64,000 nt of DNA from an uncultured Lachnospiraceae bacterium (GTDB lineage: Bacteria > Bacillota > Clostridia > Lachnospirales > Lachnospiraceae). Below are positions 45,474 to 54,225 of the stretch, piece after piece; position 1 is the stretch's first letter; each line of letters begins with the position of its first letter. The position numbers were made by a program, and so were the translations under genes. Under the pieces are notes generated by a model. The model saw only the letters and a program-made list of their open reading frames with translations. It had not been told where the DNA came from and did no database searches. The stretch is taken from positions 79,742 to 143,741 of the forward strand of contig CAJUJL010000002.1 in the NCBI GenBank assembly GCA_910586725.1, in the 5' to 3' direction.

Positions 45474-45752
45474 ATGAATACGAAATCAATACCTGCGGTT
45501 TTAGCTTTGATTGCCGGATTTGTGACATGTGTGATGTCATTTGTACAACAAGTGGATACCGTTGTTTTTGCAAAAAGGTTTGTAATTGTTTGTATTATCT
45601 TTTTTGCAATTGGCACAGCAGCAAGCATTATCATTCAAATAAATTTTAAAGAAGAAGTAAAGCAGGAAGAAGCTTCTGACGAAGAAGAATCTGCAGAAGA
45701 AGACGAGGACGGAGAAGAACAGGTAAAGGAAACTGACGAAACCAGCGAATAA
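45474..45752 (+). CDS. small two-TM membrane protein with acidic tail, fla operon, function unknown
   Basis: 92 residues. Two hydrophobic segments (about 6-24 and 33-54) are followed by a highly acidic tail (about 60-92, mostly Glu/Asp). The ATG at 45474 has AAGGAG. It lies 25 bases after cheD and 24 bases before sigD, so it is co-transcribed. I do not recognise a family. The place between CheD and SigD, and the membrane topology, hint at a motility-related regulator or a basal body accessory protein. Confidence 0.6.
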   Translation: MNTKSIPAVLALIAGFVTCVMSFVQQVDTVVFAKRFVIVCIIFFAIGTAASIIIQINFKEEVKQEEASDEEESAEEDEDGEEQVKETDETSE

Positions 45753-45776
45753 TCAGATTGGCAACGGGGGCTTGAA

Positions 45777-46541
45777 ATGAAGACTACGGACAAAGAAAAG
45801 TTATGGGAAGCTTATCAGAAAAATCCTTCGCCCGGAATACGGGAACAGATTATTTTGGAGTATGCGCCATTGGTCAAGGTTGTTGCGGGAAGATTGAGCA
45901 TGTACCTGGGGTACAATGTGGAATATGACGATTTGGTAAGTTATGGCATATTCGGATTAATAGACGCCATAGATAAATACGATTCCCAGAAAGATGTAAA
46001 ATTCGAAACATATGCAAGCCTTAGAATTCGCGGCTCTATTTTGGACCAGATACGGAAGATGGACTGGATTCCAAGAACAGTCAGACAGAAGCAGAAAAAG
46101 CTGGATGAAGCAGTCAAACAGATTGAAATGCGCACCGGTAAAACTGCCACTGAAGAAGAAATTGCATTGGAACTGAATATATCGGAAGAGGAACTTGCTG
46201 TCTGGCAGTCTCAGTTAAAAATAACCAATATTGTTTCTTTGAATGAATATGTGGAACAGGGAAGCGAGCCGGCAATGGACGCCAGGAACAATTCACACTT
46301 TATACAGCCGGAAGAGCAGATTCAGGAAGATGAATTAAAAAAGGTTTTGAAAGATACGTTAGAGCTTCTTACGGAGAAAGAAAGAAAAGTGATAGAACTT
46401 TATTATTATGAAGAACTGACACTGAAGGAGATCAGTAAGGTTTTGGAAGTAACCGAATCCAGAATTTCACAGCTCCATACAAAGGCGCTGTTGAAAATGC
46501 GAAAGAAAATGGGAAGTTACATGGATATATTGGTAGATTGA
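45777..46541 (+). CDS. fliA: flagellar sigma factor SigD/FliA
   Basis: Sigma-28 factor for late flagellar, motor and chemotaxis genes. 254 residues. Region 2 has YDDLVSYGIFGLIDAIDKYD and FETYASLRIRGSILDQIRKM; region 3 is DWIPRTVRQKQKKLDEAV; region 4 is LTEKERKVIELYYYEEL and ITESRISQLHTKALLKMRK-like. The order cheC-cheD-...-sigD resembles Bacillus. Its anti-sigma factor FlgM is not in this window. I found no convincing SigD promoter (TAAA-N15-GCCGATAT) in the region. Confidence 0.95.
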   Translation: MKTTDKEKLWEAYQKNPSPGIREQIILEYAPLVKVVAGRLSMYLGYNVEYDDLVSYGIFGLIDAIDKYDSQKDVKFETYASLRIRGSILDQIRKMDWIPRTVRQKQKKLDEAVKQIEMRTGKTATEEEIALELNISEEELAVWQSQLKITNIVSLNEYVEQGSEPAMDARNNSHFIQPEEQIQEDELKKVLKDTLELLTEKERKVIELYYYEELTLKEISKVLEVTESRISQLHTKALLKMRKKMGSYMDILVD

Positions 46542-46552
46542 TGGGGGATGCT

Positions 46553-48151
46553 ATGGAAAACAGGAACAGCTACTTTAAGCCAGTGATAGACAACAAAGAT
46601 TTTTATCTTGAGTTTTTTCCAGCAATGGAAGGTGGAAAAGGACTTGATGTTAAAGAGGTTATTTCATATCTTTCCCATCAGGGATATTTCAATTATGATA
46701 TGAAAGAGCTGAATCGTGCGGTTAAAATGACGGAACCGGTTAGAATATATATCGGAAACAGCATTACGGATGTCGTCCATGAAATGGTGGATATTATCTT
46801 ATCTTTGGACAATATGCTGGTTCGGTGCAAATTTTATCCGGAATCAGAGGGCGGAAGAAAAATTACAAGAGAAAATATTCAGGATGAGCTGCTGCATCAG
46901 AAGATCGTTTATGGAATTGACGAAAATATGATTGCGAATCTTTTGCATGACAGAGAGTATTGTACCGAATATCTGATTGGAAAGGGAACGCCGCCTACCT
47001 TAGGAAAAGATGCAAAAATTGAATATTATTTTTCCACGCATAAGAGTTTAAAGCCCAAGCACAACGATGACGGTTCCGTAAATTATCATGATTTAAACAT
47101 TATCAGTAAAGTTGAGAAAGACCAGCTCATTGCAAGACTGATTCCCGAATCGCCCGGCGAGCCGGGACGGGATGTGCTGGGCAGTGAACTAAAGCCCAGG
47201 GATGTGCACAGTTTAAAGCTGTCATTTGCCAATAACATTCGCATGTCGGAAAGCGGAACGGAATTGTATTCCGAGGTTACGGGCCATGCATCGCTGGTGC
47301 AGGGAAAGGTTTTTGTATCCGGCGTTTACGAGGTGCCGGCGGATGTTGATAATTCGATTGGAGACATTAATTATCCGGGAAACGTGTACGTCAAGGGAAA
47401 TGTCAAAAGCGGTTTTATTATTCATGCGAACGGAGATATTATTGTAGAAGGCGTGGTAGAAGGCGCGCAGCTTTACGCGGGCGGTCAGATTATTGTAAAG
47501 CGCGGCATTCATGGCATGGGAAAGGGGCTGCTTTCCGCGAAAGGCAATGTTGTCATTAAGTTTATTGAGGGAGCGGTCGTAAAATGCGGCGGATATGTAG
47601 AGACAGAATCCATCATTCAAAGCAATGTCTCTGCCAATTCCGAAGTCATCGTAAGCGGCGGCAAGGGCCTGATACGGGGTGGAAGCGTCAGAGTGAGCAA
47701 TAAAGTGTCCGCACGCGTGATCGGTTCTACAATGGGAATTGCAACGCACATTGAAGTAGGAATTGAGCCGAAAAAATTGGAGCGCTATACGCAGCTTCAG
47801 CAGGAAGCGAAGGATATTGGAAAGAAAATTGAAAAGATCCGTCCAATTTTAATGAATTATAGTGAAAAATTAAAAGCCGGGATTACACTGCCTCCGGAAA
47901 AGCTTCATTATATGAAGACACAGGTAATTGCCTTGAAAGCGCTGCAACAGCAGTTTGCGCCGATTAATGAGGAAGTCAATCTTTTGCGTATGGAATTTAT
48001 TGAAGCCGGCAGGTCTAAAATAGAAGTAAGAGATGTAATATATCCCGGAGTGACGATTACAATTTCAGAACTTTCCATGACGACGAATAAAGAAAGGAAC
48101 TATTGTCAGTTTGTGAAAGAAGACGGTGAAATTAAAGTCAAGAATTTATAG
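46553..48151 (+). CDS. FapA (DUF342) family polymerising protein
   Basis: 532 residues from the ATG at 46553, with GGGGGA 5 bases ahead; TTG 46538 and ATG 46541 are in-frame alternatives without ribosome sites. The N-terminal wing region, the right-handed beta-helix (about 240-410, repetitive Gly/Val-rich segments such as GNVYVKGNVKSGFIIHANGD) and the C-terminal coiled coil (about 415-480) fit DUF342/FapA. Vibrio FapA assembles and is linked to motility and signalling. In Firmicutes it lies near sigD in the fla operon; the role is unclear. Confidence 0.88.
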   Translation: MENRNSYFKPVIDNKDFYLEFFPAMEGGKGLDVKEVISYLSHQGYFNYDMKELNRAVKMTEPVRIYIGNSITDVVHEMVDIILSLDNMLVRCKFYPESEGGRKITRENIQDELLHQKIVYGIDENMIANLLHDREYCTEYLIGKGTPPTLGKDAKIEYYFSTHKSLKPKHNDDGSVNYHDLNIISKVEKDQLIARLIPESPGEPGRDVLGSELKPRDVHSLKLSFANNIRMSESGTELYSEVTGHASLVQGKVFVSGVYEVPADVDNSIGDINYPGNVYVKGNVKSGFIIHANGDIIVEGVVEGAQLYAGGQIIVKRGIHGMGKGLLSAKGNVVIKFIEGAVVKCGGYVETESIIQSNVSANSEVIVSGGKGLIRGGSVRVSNKVSARVIGSTMGIATHIEVGIEPKKLERYTQLQQEAKDIGKKIEKIRPILMNYSEKLKAGITLPPEKLHYMKTQVIALKALQQQFAPINEEVNLLRMEFIEAGRSKIEVRDVIYPGVTITISELSMTTNKERNYCQFVKEDGEIKVKNL

Positions 48152-48169
48152 TTTTGAAGAGGTGATAGA

Positions 48170-48487
48170 ATGGCAATTGGCCCCGTAACATTAAATGGAA
48201 TGATACCAAGAACGCAGGATTTTAGCACGATCAAGCAGCAGGAAGACAATAAGCCTTTTGTGGAGCAGCAAAATATTCAGATGACAATGAAGACGCAGGA
48301 AGAGCATCAGTCAAAGCAGGTAAATCATGCAGACGATGCAAATCAGCATATGAAGAAATACGACGCCAAAGAAAAGGGCAGCAATGAATACAAAGGAGAT
48401 AAACAAAAGAAAAAGAAAAAAGAAGAAAAAGAGAGTGACAAAGTCGTTTTCAGACAGGAAATGGGCGGCTTTGATATGAAGATCTAG
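48170..48487 (+). CDS. hydrophilic charged protein of the fla operon, function unknown
   Basis: 105 residues, mostly hydrophilic. The N-terminal half is Gln-rich and the C-terminal half is dominated by Lys and Glu (about 70-90), ending VVFRQEMGGFDMKI. It has no membrane segment, no cysteine and no recognisable domain. It has a GAGGTGATAG ribosome site and is 19 bases after the FapA gene and 13 before the SwrB-like gene. It could be a secreted or scaffolding component, but this is not shown. Confidence 0.5.
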   Translation: MAIGPVTLNGMIPRTQDFSTIKQQEDNKPFVEQQNIQMTMKTQEEHQSKQVNHADDANQHMKKYDAKEKGSNEYKGDKQKKKKKEEKESDKVVFRQEMGGFDMKI

Positions 48488-48499
48488 AGGGGAGCAGAC

Positions 48500-49198
48500 A
48501 TGATAGGAGCAGAAATACTGTTGCTGGTAATTGGGGTAGTGTTTTATATTGCCAGTTTCTTTATTACGGAAAAACTGGGGCCCGGTGAGTTAAATAAAAT
48601 CGGAGAACTGAGCAATGATGAGATCCAAAGGATCATGGAGCGGGAGCTTTTAAAAGTAACGGCTGAAATTGAAGGCAGAGTGGAGGAGAAAGCAGAAGAG
48701 GCTTTGGCAAAATCAGAACGCTCAATGGAGAAGGAATGTAATGAGAAAATTATGGCAATCAGCGAATATTCCGATACGATTGTGGAGTCTATGAATAAAA
48801 CGCATAATGAAATTATGTTTCTTTACAGCATGTTAAATGACAAGCATGCGGAACTGACCGATTTTTCTGCGAAACTGCAGGGACTGGCAAAAGATCTGAA
48901 AAAGAAGGACGAAGAAATTTCCAGTCATCTGGCAAGAAAGATTGTTCCGGAAGAAGTCAACGAAACATTCGTTCCTATGAAAGACGAGCCTGTTGCGGCG
49001 TCGCAGCCGGAGCCTGTGCAGGAAATCATTCTTCCTGAGGATGAAAGCGGCGATTTGGACGAATCGAATCACAATGCGGCTATTTTAGCGCTGCACAAAA
49101 AAGGAAAATCTGCAATTGACATTGCAAGGGAACTGGCTCTTGGGCTGGGTGAAGTTCAGTTGGTGATTGGATTATATGAGGGGACGAGGAAGAAGTGA
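48500..49198 (+). CDS. SwrB-like protein (DUF6115-type), motility accessory
   Basis: 232 residues: one N-terminal membrane helix (about 4-24), a long coiled coil (about 40-155), an acidic linker, and a C-terminal helix-turn-helix-like segment (about 193-230, ALHKKGKSAIDIARELALGLGEVQLVIGLYE). This matches DUF6115, a family including Bacillus SwrB, which sits just after sigD and promotes flagellar basal body assembly (FliF/FliG). Here it also lies behind sigD. It overlaps the next gene by 4 bases. The functional link is by analogy, as sequence similarity outside the C-terminus is low. Confidence 0.6.
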   Translation: MIGAEILLLVIGVVFYIASFFITEKLGPGELNKIGELSNDEIQRIMERELLKVTAEIEGRVEEKAEEALAKSERSMEKECNEKIMAISEYSDTIVESMNKTHNEIMFLYSMLNDKHAELTDFSAKLQGLAKDLKKKDEEISSHLARKIVPEEVNETFVPMKDEPVAASQPEPVQEIILPEDESGDLDESNHNAAILALHKKGKSAIDIARELALGLGEVQLVIGLYEGTRKK

Positions 49199-49773
49199 AA
49201 TTTAAATATTATTTAAGAGGGATTGGAATTGGAGTGGTAGTCACTACGTTTATCTTTATGATTTTGATTTCAATTCATAAAAATGAGGAAAAAATGGACA
49301 GCGCATCCCAAAATAATATGGAATCGAAGACCGTAGCGGCAGCAGAGGATGATACGGAGAAAAAGGCGCAGTCAGACGCGACGCCGTCAAAGCAGATTTC
49401 GAAGGAAGACAAGGACGTAGAGAAGGATACCAGGCCGAAAGAGAATACAAAACCGAAAGAGGATGCCAAACCAAAAGCAGATACCGGGAAAGATCAAAAT
49501 ACGGAAACAGAAACACAGCAAACGGAAACAGAAGAGGATGAGACAGAAAATGAATCATCTGATAAAGTTCGTTTTGAGATCAGCGGAGGCGAATTTTCCG
49601 ATGTAATTTGCAGAAAATTGCAGGAAGAAGGGCTGATAAGCGACGCGAAGGAATTCAATCAGTTTCTGATCGAAAAAGATTATGACAATTCTATTTTACC
49701 GGGAATTTATGATATACCAAGAGATGCGACCTATGAAGAAATAGCTGTATTGCTGACTTCAAAAGTGGAATAG
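49195..49773 (+). CDS. MltG/YceG-like membrane protein lacking the catalytic domain
   Basis: 192 residues: an N-terminal membrane helix (about 9-30), a Lys/Glu/Thr/Gln-rich disordered stretch (about 35-120), and a C-terminal LysM-like segment (about 125-192, VRFEISGGEFSDVICRKLQEEGL and ILPGIYDIPRDATYEEIAVLL). This is the YceG-type substrate-recognition part. The glutamate-containing transglycosylase domain of MltG is absent. GTG at 49195 overlaps the previous stop. It is the last gene of the fla operon and might contact peptidoglycan to help the flagellum cross the wall; this is inference. Confidence 0.65.
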   Translation: MKFKYYLRGIGIGVVVTTFIFMILISIHKNEEKMDSASQNNMESKTVAAAEDDTEKKAQSDATPSKQISKEDKDVEKDTRPKENTKPKEDAKPKADTGKDQNTETETQQTETEEDETENESSDKVRFEISGGEFSDVICRKLQEEGLISDAKEFNQFLIEKDYDNSILPGIYDIPRDATYEEIAVLLTSKVE

Positions 49774-49799
49774 GGAAAACAGGAAATTTCTAAAAAATA

Positions 49800-49828
49800 T
49801 TGCATTTTTATCAGAAATATGATATAGT
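49800..49828 (+). promoter_or_regulatory. candidate promoter of rplS
   Basis: TTGCAT (49800-49805), a 17-base spacer, then TATAGT (49823-49828) preceded by TGA. The leader to the rplS start is about 75 bases. An L19 leader structure is known in some Firmicutes, but I could not confirm one here. Confidence 0.45.
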
Positions 49829-49908
49829 CTGATGGTTGTGTAAACTATGTGATGGTCCTCTGTTACAGAAGCGTATTAAGAACATCGAACAAAATAGGAG
49901 GAATGGAA

Positions 49909-50262
49909 ATGAACGCAAGTGAAATCATCAGGAACATTGAAGCTGAGCAGTTGAAATCCGAAGCGCCCAAGTTTCATGTAGGAGATACCGTAAGGGTTTA
50001 TGGTAAGATCAAAGAAGGAAACCGTGAAAGAATTCAGGTATTTGAAGGTATCGTATTAAAGAAACAGGGTGGAAGCAATCGTGAGACTTTTACAGTTCGT
50101 AAGTTTTCAAACGGTGTCGGCGTAGAGAAAACATGGCCGCTTCATTCGCCAAATGTTGAGAAAGTTGAGATTGTTCGTTATGGTAAAGTAAGAAGGGCAA
50201 AACTGAACTACTTAAGAGGACGTACCGGAAAATCTGCAAAGGTAAAAGAATTAGTGAGATAA
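49909..50262 (+). CDS. rplS: 50S ribosomal protein L19
   Basis: Large-subunit protein near the 30S-50S interface. 117 residues from the ATG at 49909, 6 bases after TAGGAGGA; the ATG at 49903 is too close to that site. Family signatures: FHVGDTVRVYGKIKEGNRERIQVFEG, RETFTVRKFSNGVGVEKTWPLHSP and the C-terminal KLNYLRGRTGKSAKVKE. It starts the cluster rplS-lepB-ylqF-rnhB, which matches Bacillus apart from lepB. Confidence 0.97.
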   Translation: MNASEIIRNIEAEQLKSEAPKFHVGDTVRVYGKIKEGNRERIQVFEGIVLKKQGGSNRETFTVRKFSNGVGVEKTWPLHSPNVEKVEIVRYGKVRRAKLNYLRGRTGKSAKVKELVR

Positions 50263-50271
50263 AGAAATTTG

Positions 50272-50318
50272 ACAGCCGTATCCTGTTTCGGAGAATTCCG
50301 GACGGGTACGGCTGTTTT
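50272..50318 (+). terminator. terminator-like hairpin after rplS
   Basis: ACAGCCGTA (50272-50280) pairs with TACGGCTGT (50307-50315), with an inner stem around CGGAGAATTCCG and a short TTTT tail. It may be partial, because lepB follows without a clear promoter. Confidence 0.65.
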
Positions 50319-50370
50319 CGCAAAGGAAGGAAATCTTTTTTGAGATACCTTTTGTCACAGGAGAAAAAGT

Positions 50371-50952
50371 ATGAGAAGAAAACACGGACTGCATTTCGGA
50401 CATAAAAAAAAGAAAGTGAATGTGCCAATTGTAAAAGAAGTGATTTCGTGGATTGTCGAGATTGTGATTATTCTCGTAATTGCCTTTGTTTTTGTCTATT
50501 ACATTGGTTTGCGCACCAGCGTTGTGGGACAGTCCATGTCGCCGACATTGGAAAACAGGCAGGAAATTTTGGTAAATCGGTTTATTTATTCCATTACGGA
50601 CCCCAAGCCAAATGATATAGTGGTCTTTCTTCCGAATGGAAATGAGAAGTCTCACTATTATGTGAAACGAATCATTGGCGTTCCGGGAGATAAGGTGATT
50701 ATCAAAGACGGAGCGGTTTATGTGAATGGAGAATTGTTTGAGGAGGAAGCAGAGACAGCGGCAATCTTAGACGCGGAGCTGGCAGAAGAAGAAATCGTAC
50801 TGGCGGAAGATGAATATTTTGTATTGGGAGATAACCGCAATAACAGTGAAGACAGCCGGTATGCAAATATCGGCAATGTAAAAAAAGAATATATTATCGG
50901 AAAAGCCTGGTTTATCGTATCGCCATATCAGGACTTTGGCTTTTTGGATTAA
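50371..50952 (+). CDS. lepB: signal peptidase I
   Basis: Membrane serine protease that removes signal peptides from secreted proteins. 193 residues: a basic N-terminus, one membrane helix (about 24-44), catalytic Ser55 in GQSMSPT, and catalytic Lys99 in YYVKRIIGVPGDKV. Box E is FVLGDNRNNSEDSR. AGGAG is 7 bases ahead of the ATG. A Glu/Ala-rich insert (about 125-150) is variable in the family. Confidence 0.95.
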   Translation: MRRKHGLHFGHKKKKVNVPIVKEVISWIVEIVIILVIAFVFVYYIGLRTSVVGQSMSPTLENRQEILVNRFIYSITDPKPNDIVVFLPNGNEKSHYYVKRIIGVPGDKVIIKDGAVYVNGELFEEEAETAAILDAELAEEEIVLAEDEYFVLGDNRNNSEDSRYANIGNVKKEYIIGKAWFIVSPYQDFGFLD

Positions 50953-50970
50953 TGAGAACAGGAGAATGAC

Positions 50971-51822
50971 ATGCAGTTTCAATGGTATCCGGGGCATATG
51001 ATGAAAGCAAAACGTCAGATGCAGGAAGATATAAAGTTAGTTGACATAATAATTGAATTGGTAGATGCGAGAATTCCTTTTTCCAGCAGGAATCCGGACA
51101 TAGATGAATTGGGCAAAAATAAGGCCCGTTTGATTTTGATGAATAAGGCGGATTTAGCGGATACAAAAAAGACGGAAGTCTGGAACGCTTATTTTAAACG
51201 GAAAGGGTATTTTGTAGTATGCATTGACGCCAGAAGAAAAAACGGCATGAAGTTGATTCAACATGAAATTATGGAAGCATGTAAAGAGAAAATAGAGCGT
51301 AACCGCAGAAGGGGAATTCAAAACAGGCCGATGCGCGCGATGGTAGTGGGCATTCCAAATGTAGGAAAGTCTACGTTTATCAATTCCTATGCAGGGAGGG
51401 CCTGCGCGAAAACAGGAAATAAACCGGGAGTCACAAAAGGGAGGCAATGGATTTGCCTGAATAAAAACGTTGAGCTTTTAGATACGCCGGGAATATTATG
51501 GCCGAAGTTTGAAGACCAGACGGTAGGCTTGCACCTTGCGCTTGTCGGTTCTATCAAAGATGAAATTTTAAATACAGATGAGATGGCAGTTTCCCTTTTG
51601 AAGATTCTTTTGCGGGATTATCCGGGTGCAATTGAAGAAAGATATGGAGTAAAGGAAAAAGAAGAGACGGAGGTTTTATGCGGCATTGCAGAGAACAGAA
51701 ATTGTCTCAAAAAAGGAAACGAACTGGACTACACCAAGGCGGCCGCTCTTGTGATTGATGAATTTCGAAGCGGCAAAATAGGCAGATTTACGATAGAAAT
51801 GCCAAAAGAACAGGAGAACTGA
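50971..51822 (+). CDS. rbgA: ribosome biogenesis GTPase YlqF/RbgA
   Basis: Circularly permuted GTPase needed for late 50S assembly. 283 residues; motif order G4-G5-G1-G3: NKADLAD (about residue 53), then GIPNVGKSTF (about 127) and LDTPGILWP (about 170). The N-terminus MQFQWYPGHMMKAKRQM is the family hallmark. It overlaps rnhB by 1 base and sits in the rplS-ylqF-rnhB order conserved with Bacillus. Confidence 0.96.
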   Translation: MQFQWYPGHMMKAKRQMQEDIKLVDIIIELVDARIPFSSRNPDIDELGKNKARLILMNKADLADTKKTEVWNAYFKRKGYFVVCIDARRKNGMKLIQHEIMEACKEKIERNRRRGIQNRPMRAMVVGIPNVGKSTFINSYAGRACAKTGNKPGVTKGRQWICLNKNVELLDTPGILWPKFEDQTVGLHLALVGSIKDEILNTDEMAVSLLKILLRDYPGAIEERYGVKEKEETEVLCGIAENRNCLKKGNELDYTKAAALVIDEFRSGKIGRFTIEMPKEQEN

Positions 51823-52460
51823 TGGCTAAAGATAAAAACAGCAAACTGGAAGCGGAGCGAGAACGTCTGGAACAGATGAAAGTTTACGAAAAAGAATATG
51901 CGTCTTTTGGATTGGTCTGTGGAATTGACGAAGTGGGGAGAGGACCTCTGGCCGGACCGGTAGTGGCCGGGGCGGTAATTCTCCCGTTGGATTGCAACAT
52001 TCTTTATATTAATGATTCAAAAAAGCTTTCAGCAAAAAAAAGAGAGGAACTGTATCCAATCATATTAGAAGAGGCTGTTTCCGTTGGAATTGGAATGGTA
52101 TCGCCCCAGAGAATAGATGAGATTAATATTTTGCAGGCAACATACGAAGCTATGCGGGAAGCTATTGATAAATTAAGCATAAAACCCGATATATTATTAA
52201 ATGATGCAGTTACGATACCAGGGGTTTCGATTCGTCAGGTTCCGATTATCAAGGGAGATGGGAAGAGTATTTCCATTGCGGCGGCAAGCATTGTGGCAAA
52301 AGTGACAAGAGACAAATTGATGGAAGAGTATGATAAGATTATGCCGGAGTATAGCTTTGCGTCAAACAAAGGTTATGGAACGGCCGCGCATATTGCCGCT
52401 TTAAAAGAGCATGGACCTACCCCGATTCACAGAAAATCGTTTATTCGAAATTATGTATAA
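51822..52460 (+). CDS. rnhB: ribonuclease HII
   Basis: Removes ribonucleotides and RNA primers from RNA-DNA hybrids. 212 residues. Catalytic residues lie in CGIDEVGRGPLAGPVVAGAV (about residue 30), ILLNDAV and SIAAASIVAKVTRD. It overlaps ylqF (TGATG). A short N-terminal helix (about 1-25) precedes the catalytic domain. Confidence 0.95.
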   Translation: MAKDKNSKLEAERERLEQMKVYEKEYASFGLVCGIDEVGRGPLAGPVVAGAVILPLDCNILYINDSKKLSAKKREELYPIILEEAVSVGIGMVSPQRIDEINILQATYEAMREAIDKLSIKPDILLNDAVTIPGVSIRQVPIIKGDGKSISIAAASIVAKVTRDKLMEEYDKIMPEYSFASNKGYGTAAHIAALKEHGPTPIHRKSFIRNYV

Positions 52461-52487
52461 AGGAAGCATCAAAATACAGGAGGTAGT

Positions 52488-54221
52488 ATGCAGATTACGG
52501 ATATGCTGAGTCAGTATAACAGAAATATTGCAAACGGTACGGAAATCTCAGGAGGCGTACAGGGAATCCGGCAGGTTACGCAGTCTCTTCAGGAAATGTC
52601 CGTAGGGAATGTGTTTGAAGGCAATATTAACCATATGGAAAATGGAGTAGTGACGCTTGGACTGCCGGACGGCAAGACCATTCAGGCGAAACTGGATTCC
52701 GGTGTTTCTGTTAAAGTAGGTGAATCCATGTTTTTTCAGGTGCGTTCCAATAACGGTTCGCAGATTGCCATTCGTCCATTTTCCAATGGATTAGGCAGTA
52801 ATCCCACTCTTTTACATGCATTGAAGGCAGCAAGTCTTCCCGTAAACGGAAAGACGGTTACCATGGTCCATACGATGATGGAGCAGTCTATGCCTATAGA
52901 CAGGCAGAGCCTTATGTATATGGCAAAGCTGGTAATGGGAAACGGGGGAATGGATGCGGCGTCAATTGTACAGATGGCGAAACTTGGGATTCCGATTACG
53001 GGAGAAATGGCAGCTCAGTTCGAAAATTATAAATCCGATCAATACGCCATATTGGACCAGCTGGAACATGTAATGGAGACGCTGCCGGAAAAACTGACCG
53101 ATGGCAGTCTTGGGCAGGAAAAGGCCATAGAGCTGAATCAGCAGATGATAAAAGTCTTTTTAGGAGAACTTACGGAAGACGGAACAGTGGTAATGCAGGA
53201 TACTGTTCTGGCAAACGGTATGGGGGAGGAAGCAGAAGCGGTTTTGCAGTCGGAGACGGCGAAAGCTTCAGATGCACAGCAAAAGGTTTCTGCAGCGGAA
53301 AAAAATCCTCTTTCCCAGGAGGCGGCGGAGAACGCCATAGAAACAGTTGGAGATTTGCCGGAGCATGTGGCAAAATCCCATCCCGATGCACTAAAAAGCC
53401 TTTTGACGGAAAGCCAGCTTGCACAGCTGGCAAAACATCTTGGAGATATTCCGGAACTGGCCAAAAATCCTCATTTGTTTCCAAATGGCGGGCTGGATGC
53501 AGATGTGACGCCCAAAGAGCTTCTGGAGCTGTTGCAAAAGTCATTTGTCACGCAGGATGCAGCAACGAAAAAGGCATTGACAAAGCTGATTTCTTCCAAA
53601 GAATATCGCCTTATGGTTCGCAATGTTATGGAACAGCAGTGGCTTTTGAAACCGGAAGAATTAAAGTCAGAGCTTAAGGTCAACGAATTGTATCAAAGGC
53701 TGGACCGCCAGATTGAGCAGATGGAAAAGCTGCTGAAATCGTATGGGCAGAGTACGCCGCAGCTGTCAGATACTGCTGCGAATGTGCGAAGCAATATTCA
53801 GTTTATGAATCAGATTAACCAGATGTATGCATATGTGCAGATTCCATTGAAGATGGCCGGACAAAATGCGCACAGCGATTTATACGTCTATACGGACAAA
53901 AGGAAAAAACAGGAAAAAGATGGCGAGCTGACGGCATTTTTGCATTTGGATCTGGATCACTTAGGCTCTACGGATGTGTCGATCAAACTGCTCCAGAAGC
54001 AGGTATCCACGAATTTTTATCTGGCAGACGACGCATCGTATGAGTTGATTCTGGCAAATATGGATAAATTGAAAAAGCGTCTGGAGGAAAAAGGCTTTCA
54101 GGCAAAGATACAAGTGACAAACCAGGAAGAGAAAGTAAATTTTGTAGAAAATTTGCTGAACCAGGGTTCATCTTCCGGCAGAGGAATGGTACATAGGTAT
54201 TCTTTTGATGTCAGGGCGTGA
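52488..54221 (+). CDS. YlqG-like protein with FliK-type C-terminal domain
   Basis: 577 residues, no signal peptide. The N-terminal region (about 1-110) is beta-rich; a Glu/Ala-rich middle holds 'KSLLTESQLAQLAKHLGDI'. The C-terminal region (about 470-560) has FLHLDLDHLGSTDVSIKLLQ and LKKRLEEKGFQAKIQVTN, resembling the Flg_hook domain of FliK. In Bacillus the gene between rnhB and ylqH is ylqG, and position and length agree. It may be a secreted or specificity factor working with YlqH. The FliK relation is by pattern and should be tested with profile searches. Confidence 0.65.
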   Translation: MQITDMLSQYNRNIANGTEISGGVQGIRQVTQSLQEMSVGNVFEGNINHMENGVVTLGLPDGKTIQAKLDSGVSVKVGESMFFQVRSNNGSQIAIRPFSNGLGSNPTLLHALKAASLPVNGKTVTMVHTMMEQSMPIDRQSLMYMAKLVMGNGGMDAASIVQMAKLGIPITGEMAAQFENYKSDQYAILDQLEHVMETLPEKLTDGSLGQEKAIELNQQMIKVFLGELTEDGTVVMQDTVLANGMGEEAEAVLQSETAKASDAQQKVSAAEKNPLSQEAAENAIETVGDLPEHVAKSHPDALKSLLTESQLAQLAKHLGDIPELAKNPHLFPNGGLDADVTPKELLELLQKSFVTQDAATKKALTKLISSKEYRLMVRNVMEQQWLLKPEELKSELKVNELYQRLDRQIEQMEKLLKSYGQSTPQLSDTAANVRSNIQFMNQINQMYAYVQIPLKMAGQNAHSDLYVYTDKRKKQEKDGELTAFLHLDLDHLGSTDVSIKLLQKQVSTNFYLADDASYELILANMDKLKKRLEEKGFQAKIQVTNQEEKVNFVENLLNQGSSSGRGMVHRYSFDVRA

Positions 54222-54225
54222 TAAT

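Noticed and set aside
49784..49798. AAATTTCTAAAAAAT upstream of rplS as CodY box
   Set aside because: It matches 12 of 15 positions but lies in a very AT-rich stretch before a ribosomal protein gene. It shows how easily such matches arise by chance and tempers the other two CodY candidates.
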